A stretch of 10,787 bases of DNA from Candidatus Levyibacteriota bacterium (lineage in GTDB: Bacteria; Patescibacteria; Microgenomatia; Levybacterales; UBA12049). Position 1 is the stretch's first letter; every line of letters starts with the position of its first letter. A program made the translations under genes and the position numbers. The notes below the pieces were generated by a model, which was not told where the DNA came from, did not search any database, and saw only the letters and a program-made list of their open reading frames with translations. Positions 1 through 7,204 of the stretch are shown here, one piece after another. The stretch covers positions 1 through 10,787 of the forward strand of contig PPGL01000031.1 of NCBI GenBank assembly GCA_003173915.1, given 5' to 3'.

Positions 1-1466
1 TTCTTCGCACATACAATATTTTGGGTTTGCCGATTTTTACTGATGAAGCAATTTATGTGAGATGGTCACAAATTGCTGCTCAGGATGCTGCAGAAAGGTT
101 CATCTCCCTCACAGATGGGAAACAACCAATGTATGTTTGGATTGCAATGGTTTTTATGCGATTTATTCATGATCCACTGCTTGCTGGACGGTTAGTGTCT
201 GTTTTTGGGGGTGTTCTTACTGCAATCGGACTTTTCTTTTTGACTCGGGAACTTTTTAAAAATAAATGGATTGCTTTTGTTACTGTTGCAATGTATGTTA
301 TTTTTCCATTCAGTTTGGTGTACGATAGGATGGCTCTCTATGAAAGTCTTGTTGCTGCATCAATTATTTGGGGAATATATATAGAGGTACGCCTTGCTAA
401 ATATGTACGGCTTGATTTGGCACTCATTGCAGCGTTAGTTGTCGGAGCAGGGATGCTTACCAAAACAAATGCATTCTTTAATTTATATTTTCTTCCATTT
501 ACCCTTTTAGTTTTTGACTTCAAACAGAAGAATGTTAAAAAACAATTTGTAAGGTGGATAATCTATGCTCTAGTTGTTGTTATTTTGTCTAATATCTATT
601 ATTCAATTCTCCGTCTGTCTCCACTTTTTGGAATGATTAATGAAAAAAATCATACATTTTATTATTCATTTCATGATTGGTTACAGCATCCAATTCAGTT
701 TTTTGCTGGTAATTTACACGGGCTTTTGGATTGGTTTTTTACCTATGTTGGATGGATTCCTTTCGCATTTATGGTTGGGAGTTTTTTTGTTTTCAGGAAA
801 TTATGGCGAGAGAAAGTTCTTCTTCTTGTGTGGTTTATTCCACCAATTATTGGATTGGCACTTCTCGGAAAAGTATTGTACCCACGGTATATTTTACCAA
901 TGGTAGTTCCACTTATTCCACTTGCTGCACTTGCAGTATGGTATCTTTTTACAAAATATAACAAACTTTGGGTACGCGTGTTGGCAATTATTGTATTTGC
1001 GATTATGTATCTTCGCGCAGATTATTATATTCTTACTGATTTTGCTCACGCACCTATTCCTAAGCCAGATTTAGTACAGTATATAAATAGTTGGCCGGCT
1101 GGTGGAGGAATTAAAGAGTCAGTCGCTTTTTTTCAACAAGAAGCGAAAAAACAACCAATTTATATTGCAACTCAAGGAACGTTTGGTCTTATGCCGTTTT
1201 CTCTACAACTGTATTTGCAAGATAAGCCAAATCTTACTCTGCAAGGGATTTGGCCAATCGATAAGCAGTTGCCAGATAGTGTAGTCGCGGCAGCAAAAAA
1301 ATATCCAACATATTTTGTCTTTTACCAACCTTGTCCAAATTGTAGTGGAATACATAATGAGGAAGCACCATCGTCATGGCATGTTACAAAAATTGCACAA
1401 TATCAAAAAGGAATTGGCACAGACCATCTAACCGTTTATCGCGTAGTCTCTTCGTATGAAAAATAA
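1..1466 (+). CDS. GT39/ArnT-like membrane glycosyltransferase (5' end cut by window)
   Basis: Predicted integral membrane GT-C glycosyltransferase that would move a sugar from a polyprenyl-phosphate donor to an acceptor on the outer face of the membrane. The frame is open from base 3 and runs LRTYNI before the TTG at 21, so the true start lies upstream; the TTG is internal. About 487 residues are visible. The first extracytoplasmic loop carries the family's acidic pair in LPIFTDEAIYVRW (the DE near the N-terminus), followed by SLTDGKQP and AGRLVSV. Many hydrophobic segments follow, then YPRYILP, which is typical of GT39. The last ~120 residues are more soluble and contain a CPNC motif (Cys codons at 1332 and 1341). 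It ends TAA and overlaps the next gene by 11 bases. Donor and acceptor are unknown. The fold assignment is firm, the substrate is not. Confidence 0.85.
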   Translation, partial: LRTYNILGLPIFTDEAIYVRWSQIAAQDAAERFISLTDGKQPMYVWIAMVFMRFIHDPLLAGRLVSVFGGVLTAIGLFFLTRELFKNKWIAFVTVAMYVIFPFSLVYDRMALYESLVAASIIWGIYIEVRLAKYVRLDLALIAALVVGAGMLTKTNAFFNLYFLPFTLLVFDFKQKNVKKQFVRWIIYALVVVILSNIYYSILRLSPLFGMINEKNHTFYYSFHDWLQHPIQFFAGNLHGLLDWFFTYVGWIPFAFMVGSFFVFRKLWREKVLLLVWFIPPIIGLALLGKVLYPRYILPMVVPLIPLAALAVWYLFTKYNKLWVRVLAIIVFAIMYLRADYYILTDFAHAPIPKPDLVQYINSWPAGGGIKESVAFFQQEAKKQPIYIATQGTFGLMPFSLQLYLQDKPNLTLQGIWPIDKQLPDSVVAAAKKYPTYFVFYQPCPNCSGIHNEEAPSSWHVTKIAQYQKGIGTDHLTVYRVVSSYEK

Positions 1467-3144
1467 GTTGTATCTTTTTCTTGTTCTTATGACATTCTTT
1501 TGTGCGTTTTTTCTTCGCTTTCATCGATTGGGAGTTGTTCCAAACGGACTTAACGGAGATGAAACAGCAATTGGATATAATGCATTTCTTATTTTGCATA
1601 CCGGAAAGGATGAATATGGAAAAAAATTTCCATTGTATTTTAAATCGTTCAATGACTACAAATTGCCAGTCTATATTTACACAACTGTTCCATCAATCGC
1701 TCTATTTGGCCTTACTGAATACGCGGTTCGTTTTCCATCCGCTCTTTCAGGTTTTCTGACAGTTATTGTTTTGTACTTTCTTGTAAGAGAGCTTTCTCGA
1801 AGAAAAGATGTTCCACTTATTGCCGCATTTCTTCTCGCAGTTAATCCGTGGCATGTGTTTTTATCTCGTGCTGCATTTGAAGTAAATCTTTCAGTATTCT
1901 TCGTTACATTGGGCGCTTTTTTGTTTGTGTTTTCCATGAAAAAAAATGTGTCTATGATTTTTTTAAGTCTTTCAATTATTTCTTTTTTCCTCGCATTATA
2001 TTGTTATAACGTTACAAGACTCACCGCTCCATTACTTCTTGGTAGTCTTATCGTTATCTATAGAAAAAAACTATTTTCACTCTCCCGGATCTCGCTTATG
2101 TTCATTGTTATGCTTATTATTGTAGGAGTACTTCCTTTTCTTCTTACGTTTGCTTCTTCTTCTGGTTTCTCGGGTCAACAAAGCGTCATGATTCAAGGAG
2201 GAAATTCGCTTGCAAATATACTTGAGATACAACAAGAAGTGGCATTGCAGTTTTCGCCCTGGTTTGTCAAAACATTCTTCAATACCTATGTACTTATTGC
2301 GTATCAGTATATCCGAAATATTGGAGGTTTTCTTTCCATTCCGTATTTCTTTTCATTCGGACAACCCGGAGGAACAACCAACATAGACAATATGGGAATG
2401 TTTTATTCATTTGAGCTCCCATTGGTAATTGCAGGATTTATTGTACTGTTTCAGAAAAAAACGAAAGAGATGTTGTTATTTTTTTATTGGTTTGTTATTT
2501 CTGTACTTGTTGTAAGTTGGAGCGCGGAAGTTCCGCATGGGACAAGGGCATTTATCATTGTTATTCCTATGGTTGTTTTATCGGCATATGGCAGCGTTTT
2601 TTTATTCGATTTGGTAAAAAAAATTTCTTCCAAAATTTTTCAAAGAGCAATTTTTCTTGGTTTTGCTGCGTTTGCAAGCTATTCAATACTGTACTTTTTT
2701 GTAACATATTTTGTCCGGATGCCTGTTTTATTTGGGAATGTCTGGCGCCCTCAAGATAAAGCGCTCGCATTATATTTAAAAAGTGAAGAGTCAAAACATG
2801 AAAAAATTATTGTTGATTCCGATGCAGATTTTATTTATACTTCGTTACTTTTTTATCAACAGGTGCCACCGGATGTTTTCTTTTCTCAAGCAGTGCATGA
2901 GCCAGATAGTTTGTTTGTCCATTTGGAAAAAATGGGGAAATATCAATTTAGAAAAATTGATTGGGTAAAAGATTATTATTGTAAAACATGTCTTCTTGTT
3001 GGTGGAGGAAGTGATATTCCCGGTGCACATAATCCTACTAAAACATTTTACTATCCTTCTCGTCCGGATGTGGCATATGTGAATAAAAAGTATGTTCAAT
3101 TTCCCGTACAGGACGCTGTATATAACATATATATTCCGGAGTAA
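1456..3144 (+). CDS. GT39/ArnT-like membrane glycosyltransferase
   Basis: A 562-residue polytopic membrane protein of the GT39/PMT_2 class, predicted to use a polyprenyl-phosphate sugar at the outer membrane face. After one N-terminal hydrophobic helix, the first loop has LNGDETAIGYNA with the acidic pair D35-E36, then FNDYKLPVYIY (66-75) and AVRFPSAL (90-97). NPWHVFLSRAAFEVNL (130-145) and the EVPHGTRAF segment (358-366) are recognisable family blocks. About ten hydrophobic segments reach residue 420, followed by a ~140-residue soluble tail with CKTC (C509, C512) and GGGSDIPG. The ATG lies inside the end of the preceding gene (11-base overlap), with no clear ribosome binding site, so translation is probably coupled. 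It resembles the upstream gene in architecture but not closely in sequence. Sugar and acceptor cannot be read from the sequence. Confidence 0.85.
   Translation: MKNKLYLFLVLMTFFCAFFLRFHRLGVVPNGLNGDETAIGYNAFLILHTGKDEYGKKFPLYFKSFNDYKLPVYIYTTVPSIALFGLTEYAVRFPSALSGFLTVIVLYFLVRELSRRKDVPLIAAFLLAVNPWHVFLSRAAFEVNLSVFFVTLGAFLFVFSMKKNVSMIFLSLSIISFFLALYCYNVTRLTAPLLLGSLIVIYRKKLFSLSRISLMFIVMLIIVGVLPFLLTFASSSGFSGQQSVMIQGGNSLANILEIQQEVALQFSPWFVKTFFNTYVLIAYQYIRNIGGFLSIPYFFSFGQPGGTTNIDNMGMFYSFELPLVIAGFIVLFQKKTKEMLLFFYWFVISVLVVSWSAEVPHGTRAFIIVIPMVVLSAYGSVFLFDLVKKISSKIFQRAIFLGFAAFASYSILYFFVTYFVRMPVLFGNVWRPQDKALALYLKSEESKHEKIIVDSDADFIYTSLLFYQQVPPDVFFSQAVHEPDSLFVHLEKMGKYQFRKIDWVKDYYCKTCLLVGGGSDIPGAHNPTKTFYYPSRPDVAYVNKKYVQFPVQDAVYNIYIPE
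3138..3141 (+). promoter_or_regulatory. possible ribosome binding site, short spacing
   Basis: GGAG ends 4 bases before the ATG at 3146 and overlaps the last sense codon of the preceding gene. It supports 3146 as the start rather than the in-frame upstream ATG at 3092, which lies inside the previous gene. The spacing is shorter than ideal. Confidence 0.4.
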
Positions 3145-3145
3145 T

Positions 3146-4816
3146 ATGATAAAAAAAATTATTTCTTATCTTTGGATTCCGATCGTGCTTGTAGCTCTTA
3201 CGTTTCCAATCATCCTTCCATATTTTCATCCTGGATATTTCCCAACACATGATGGTGAATGGGCAGTGGTACGTTTGGGAGATATGTTTCGTGAGATTCG
3301 AGATCATCAATTCCCTCCACGATATAGTGGCAATCTTGACTTTGGATATGGCTATCCGTTGTTTAATTTTGCATATCCATTACCGTATTACATAGGACTA
3401 GTTCTTTATTTACTCAAATTTTCTTTTATTGACTCAATAAAATTCTTATTTGCTGGAAGTGTTTTACTTTCTGTCGGTTTTATGTATTTGGCCGCAAAAG
3501 AATTTTGGCAAAGTAAAAAAGCTGGGTTTGTAAGCGCTTTATTATTTGCATACTTTCCATATCGATTAGTTGATTTATATGTCAGAGGGTCAATTGGTGA
3601 ATGTTTTGCTTTTATTTTTTTCTCTGCATTATTTTGGTTTGCAATAAGACTTTATAAAAGTCCAAAGCAAAAAATATTTATTCCATTAATTTCTTTAGGA
3701 GTTGCAGGTCTTATTCTGAGTCATAACATTATGGCAATACTTTTCTTCCCGTTGTTTTTACTTTTTATTGCACTGCTTGTGTGGAAAGAATATAGAATAC
3801 ATATTACTTCGCTTGCTACATCGCTTAGTCTTGGCTTACTCGCTGCATCTTTTTTTTGGGCGCCTGCACTTGTGGAAAAAAATTTAATTCTTTTGTCAAA
3901 AATTCCTATTGCAGATAGGTTGATAAATTATGTAACTTTTTGGGATTTGCTTTTTCGCCCTTGGGGATATGGAATTCCCGAAGTAGCACAAGGAGGATTT
4001 ACTTATCAAATTGGCTGGCCGCAAATTGTAGCTTTTTTGTTTGTTTTAGTTCTGTTCACAAAGATGATTTTTCAAAAGAAACATGTGACTGCAACTATAA
4101 ATGATCGTGTTGTTGGAATTTTTATTGTTATAACAGTTGGAATGATTCTTATGATGTTTCCTTTTACCAATGTTATATGGAAAACTGTTCCTCTTTTGAA
4201 AGAAATTAACTATCCCTGGACATTTCTTGGACCTATTGGATTTATTATTAGTTTTCTTAGTGGATACATTGTTATTCAAAAAAAACAATGGATTACTCTT
4301 TTTGCATGTATTCTTTGTATAAGTGCTCTTTTATTGTATCTTCCAAATGCAAAGCCTCAAAAATTTACTTATTATGACAGCTCTTATTATCTTACCAATG
4401 ACGGGACAACAACATCGTCATCTGAATATACTCCGCTATGGGTAAAAGAACTCCCACTGAATAGACCTACAGAAAAGGTACTTGTTTTATCAGGACAAGG
4501 AACAATTTCAAATCTTTCCTATAATTCAAAAATGACTACATTTTCTGCGTCGCTCTTAACAAAAGGAGTTATTAGAATTAATACAATTTATTACCCAGGG
4601 TGGAGAATTACTGTTGATGGCATGCATGCTATGCCAGATTATAATAATTCCCATGGAGTAATGGATGTAACATTATCTTCTGGTACACATTTTGTCAGTG
4701 CTACCTTTTCAGAAACACCTCTGAGACTTTTTTCAGACATTCTCTCCTTATGTTCGGTAATACTTATCATAGGATGTATTGCGTGGTTTATTCCCAGAAA
4801 AAGAATATTCATATGA
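3146..4816 (+). CDS. PF10131-like ('6-pyruvoyl-tetrahydropterin synthase-related') membrane protein, probable GT-C enzyme
   Basis: A 556-residue polytopic membrane protein. I choose the ATG at 3146, one base after the previous stop. An in-frame ATG at 3092 would add 18 residues encoded inside the neighbour and precedes no membrane helix. Family blocks seen: first-loop PTHDGEW (H35, D36), FGYGYPLFNFAYPLPYY (67-82), DLYVRG (143-148), LSHN (191-194), RPWGYG (271-276), INYPWTF (354-360), EYTP (427-430). A C-terminal beta-rich tail has YYPGWRITVDG (482-492) and ends in a last membrane helix (~529-548). The family name comes from database history; nothing here resembles a soluble pterin enzyme. The layout (acidic first loop, many helices, YfhO-like tail) suggests a lipid-linked-sugar glycosyltransferase. 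It overlaps its paralogue downstream by 4 bases (ATGA). The family call is good; the function is inferred. Confidence 0.8.
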   Translation: MIKKIISYLWIPIVLVALTFPIILPYFHPGYFPTHDGEWAVVRLGDMFREIRDHQFPPRYSGNLDFGYGYPLFNFAYPLPYYIGLVLYLLKFSFIDSIKFLFAGSVLLSVGFMYLAAKEFWQSKKAGFVSALLFAYFPYRLVDLYVRGSIGECFAFIFFSALFWFAIRLYKSPKQKIFIPLISLGVAGLILSHNIMAILFFPLFLLFIALLVWKEYRIHITSLATSLSLGLLAASFFWAPALVEKNLILLSKIPIADRLINYVTFWDLLFRPWGYGIPEVAQGGFTYQIGWPQIVAFLFVLVLFTKMIFQKKHVTATINDRVVGIFIVITVGMILMMFPFTNVIWKTVPLLKEINYPWTFLGPIGFIISFLSGYIVIQKKQWITLFACILCISALLLYLPNAKPQKFTYYDSSYYLTNDGTTTSSSEYTPLWVKELPLNRPTEKVLVLSGQGTISNLSYNSKMTTFSASLLTKGVIRINTIYYPGWRITVDGMHAMPDYNNSHGVMDVTLSSGTHFVSATFSETPLRLFSDILSLCSVILIIGCIAWFIPRKRIFI

Positions 4817-6504
4817 AACTTTTAAAATCTTATCTTCCTATATTATTTGTTATTGTTTTAAGTTTTTTTACTGTACGACCACTCCTGCAACCTGGGTTTT
4901 TCCCAATGCATGATGATACACAGGTTGCCAGAGTTTACGAAATGAGTAAAGCGTTAAAGGATGGTATGCTTCCTGTTAGGTGGGTTGCGGACTTAGGATA
5001 TGGTTACGGATATCCAATTTTTAATTTTTATGCACCTCTTGCATATTATGTTGGTGGAGTAATTGCAGCGGTGGGTACTGACCCTCTTGTTGCAACAAAA
5101 GTGATGATGATAATAGGAATGCTTGCTGCAGGAATGTGCATGTACTTGTTTTGTAATCTTGTATGGGGGAAAGCTGGGGGAATTCTTGGAGGAGTTTTTT
5201 ATGCATATGCAACCTATCACGCCTTAGACCTATACGTTAGAGGAGACGTTGCAGAATTTTTTGCATATGCATGTATTCCACTTGCTGCGTATGGACTGCT
5301 TCTATCTTTTAGAAAAAAAACTTTGCTTTCGGTTGGAATTGGAGCAATTGGTTTTGCAGGAGTTATTATCTCTCATAATCTAACCGCACTTATGGTAGCA
5401 CCATTTTTATTTCTTTTTTCACTAATATTGGTATATATTGGTTGGAAGGAAAATAAAAAAGACAAACGTTTTGTTTTTCCAGTCATATCATTTGTTGGAG
5501 GGATTCTTCTTTCTTCATTTTACTGGTTGCCAGTACCTTTTGAAATGCACTATTCCAATGTGCTGTCTCAAGTTGGTGGAGGCGCAGATTTTAGAGATCA
5601 TTTTGTTTGTCTGTCACAACTTTGGTATAGCCCGTGGGGATATGGAGGTTCTGTTCCGGGATGTGTAGACGGATTATCGTTTATGGTAGGGAAACTTCAC
5701 TTTCTTGCTGTTTTTATATCGATTGTAGCAGCAGGATTTTTATGGAGAAAAAATAGAAATGCATCACTATGGATAATAAGTGGCATTGTTGGATTTTTCA
5801 TTTCTGTTTTTCTTACAACCGCGTTTTCTAAACCAATATGGGAAACAATTTCTGCGATGGCATTTTTTCAGTACCCGTGGAGGTTTTTACTACTTGCAGC
5901 ATTTTTCTCTTCTTTTCTCGGAGGAGGACTTGTTCTGTTATTTAACAACAAATTACTTCGTGTTCTTTTTGTACTTTTGCTATCTTTTGGAGTAGTGCTA
6001 CTGCAATATAAATTTTTTGTTCCTCAAAAAACTCTTCCTGTTTCATCGACATTTTATACTAATCCACAAAGTCTTATGTTGAGAACTTCAAAAATTTCTG
6101 ATGAATATATGCCAAAAGGATTTAAAAAACCCATGGTAGAAAATTCCATTCCTCAAGTTCCTTTTTCTGTTCTTCATGGAAAAAATGGGATTGTGCTGAT
6201 TACGGAAGATATAACACAAAGAAAAGAAGCAGTTATCAACTTAGAATCGCCTGCACTACTGATTGTTAACATTGCATATTTTCCTGCGTGGCAGATTTAT
6301 ATAGATGGAGTGCGCGCATCTTTTACTCCAACCTCATACGGCTTAACACTTCCAATTACAGAGGGGAAGCACACTGTTACCGCCTTTTATGTATCAACTC
6401 CAATTGAAAATGTAGGCAATATGCTAACACTTACTAGCATCCTCTTACTTATTCTTGCTATAATTTACGAAAGGAGACCACTATATGGCAAAGCTCGTAC
6501 CTGA
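4813..6504 (+). CDS. PF10131-like membrane protein, tandem paralogue of the preceding gene
   Basis: A 563-residue polytopic membrane protein. The start at 4813 forms an ATGA overlap with the previous stop. An upstream in-frame ATG at 4750 is rejected because it lies within the neighbour and adds a polar stretch before the first helix. It shares every block of its neighbour: PMHDDTQ (H33, D34, D35), LGYGYGYPIFNFYAPLAYY (61-79), DLYVRGDVAEFF (139-150), ISHNLTA (186-192), SPWGYG (273-278), FFQYPWRF (351-358), EYMP (431-434), then a beta-rich tail with YFPAWQIYIDG (489-499) and a final membrane helix. Unlike the neighbour it has two cysteines flanking SPWGYG (C266, C284), in a loop predicted to be outside. 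Its last codons carry the ribosome binding site of the next gene. Probable GT-C glycosyltransferase; the substrate is unknown. Confidence 0.82.
   Translation: MKLLKSYLPILFVIVLSFFTVRPLLQPGFFPMHDDTQVARVYEMSKALKDGMLPVRWVADLGYGYGYPIFNFYAPLAYYVGGVIAAVGTDPLVATKVMMIIGMLAAGMCMYLFCNLVWGKAGGILGGVFYAYATYHALDLYVRGDVAEFFAYACIPLAAYGLLLSFRKKTLLSVGIGAIGFAGVIISHNLTALMVAPFLFLFSLILVYIGWKENKKDKRFVFPVISFVGGILLSSFYWLPVPFEMHYSNVLSQVGGGADFRDHFVCLSQLWYSPWGYGGSVPGCVDGLSFMVGKLHFLAVFISIVAAGFLWRKNRNASLWIISGIVGFFISVFLTTAFSKPIWETISAMAFFQYPWRFLLLAAFFSSFLGGGLVLLFNNKLLRVLFVLLLSFGVVLLQYKFFVPQKTLPVSSTFYTNPQSLMLRTSKISDEYMPKGFKKPMVENSIPQVPFSVLHGKNGIVLITEDITQRKEAVINLESPALLIVNIAYFPAWQIYIDGVRASFTPTSYGLTLPITEGKHTVTAFYVSTPIENVGNMLTLTSILLLILAIIYERRPLYGKART
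6471..6476 (+). promoter_or_regulatory. strong ribosome binding site for the DPM1-like gene
   Basis: AAGGAG lies 8 bases before the ATG at 6485, inside the end of the upstream gene. It is the only well-formed Shine-Dalgarno sequence in the window; the other starts rely on overlap or very short gaps. Confidence 0.8.
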
Positions 6505-7204
6505 ATTATCTATATTTTTCCCATTCTGGAATGAAGAACAAAATATTGAAAAAGTCGTAAGTCAGGCAATTCCTGTTGCAGAAAAGGTCGCAGAGAAGTG
6601 GGAAATTCTCATGATTGATGATGGATCAAACGATAATACCCTTGAAATTGCAGAAAAACTAGCGAAAGAAAATTCTCATCTACGCGTTATCTCACATAAA
6701 CCAAATAGAGGATATGGAGCATCTCTAACAGAAGGATTAACGCATTCTAAATATGACCTTGTTGTTTTTACAGATGGAGATGGGCAGTTTGATTTTTCTG
6801 AAGTAACAAAATTTTTAGAAAAAATTGATGATGTAGAGATGGTAATTGGTTTTAGAAAAAAGAGAAACGACAAAAATATTGGTAAGCGCCTTTTGCTTAT
6901 GAACATGCTAAAAGTGTGGGATTTTATCTTATTTCATTTTAGTTTTCGAGATATTGATTGTGGGTTTAAAATGTTTCGTCGTGAAGCGATTGATAAATTA
7001 TTACCTCTTCGATCAGAAGGAGCGATGATTACCACAGAAATTCTTGCGAAAGCAAAACGAAAGCACATAAAAATAAAAGAAGTTGGCGTGATGCATTATC
7101 CTCGAGAATTTGGTCATCAATCAGGTGCAAATTTTCCAGTTATTGTGAGGGCAGTTTTGGAAAGTCTGATTTTATGGTACGACTTACATTATGGAAGAGC
7201 TTGA
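6485..7204 (+). CDS. GT2 polyprenyl-phosphate sugar synthase, DPM1-like
   Basis: A 239-residue GT-A fold family 2 glycosyltransferase, close in layout to dolichyl/polyprenyl-phosphate mannose synthases. These move a sugar from a nucleotide donor to polyprenyl phosphate at the inner membrane face. Motifs: FFPFWNEEQNI (11-21), IDDGSNDNT (44-52), NRGYGASL (74-81), DGDGQFD with D97/D99 as the likely metal-binding DxD, and RDIDCGFKMFRRE (155-167), the conserved C-terminal block of DPM1-like enzymes. No membrane helices or GtrA-like extension, so this is the short catalytic-only form. The start is set by a good ribosome binding site; it overlaps the previous gene by 20 bases and the flippase by 14. 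Its product is the natural donor for the four upstream GT-C type genes. The sugar could be mannose, glucose or another; the sequence does not decide. Confidence 0.85.
   Translation: MAKLVPELSIFFPFWNEEQNIEKVVSQAIPVAEKVAEKWEILMIDDGSNDNTLEIAEKLAKENSHLRVISHKPNRGYGASLTEGLTHSKYDLVVFTDGDGQFDFSEVTKFLEKIDDVEMVIGFRKKRNDKNIGKRLLLMNMLKVWDFILFHFSFRDIDCGFKMFRREAIDKLLPLRSEGAMITTEILAKAKRKHIKIKEVGVMHYPREFGHQSGANFPVIVRAVLESLILWYDLHYGRA

Noticed and set aside
21..23. TTG as the start of the first gene
   Set aside because: The frame is open to the window edge, and the residues before it (LRTYNI) fit the conserved run leading into the GT39 acidic loop, so the gene is cut by the window.
3092..3145. Longer N-terminus for the gene starting at 3146
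   Set aside because: It would overlap the previous gene by 53 bases, adds a polar stretch before the first helix, and has a worse start context than the ATG one base after the previous stop.
4750..4812. Longer N-terminus for the gene starting at 4813
   Set aside because: It lies inside the previous gene; the ATGA overlap at 4813 is the common arrangement, and the protein then starts directly before its first membrane helix.
6459..6464. Perfect TATAAT as a promoter before the DPM1-like gene
   Set aside because: No -35 hexamer at proper spacing, and such hexamers recur by chance in this AT-rich sequence; transcription would begin almost on the ribosome binding site.
3146..6504. Pterin metabolism, from the family name of the two PF10131-like proteins
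   Set aside because: They are many-helix membrane proteins without the zinc-binding histidines or size of 6-pyruvoyl-tetrahydropterin synthase; the name is historical.
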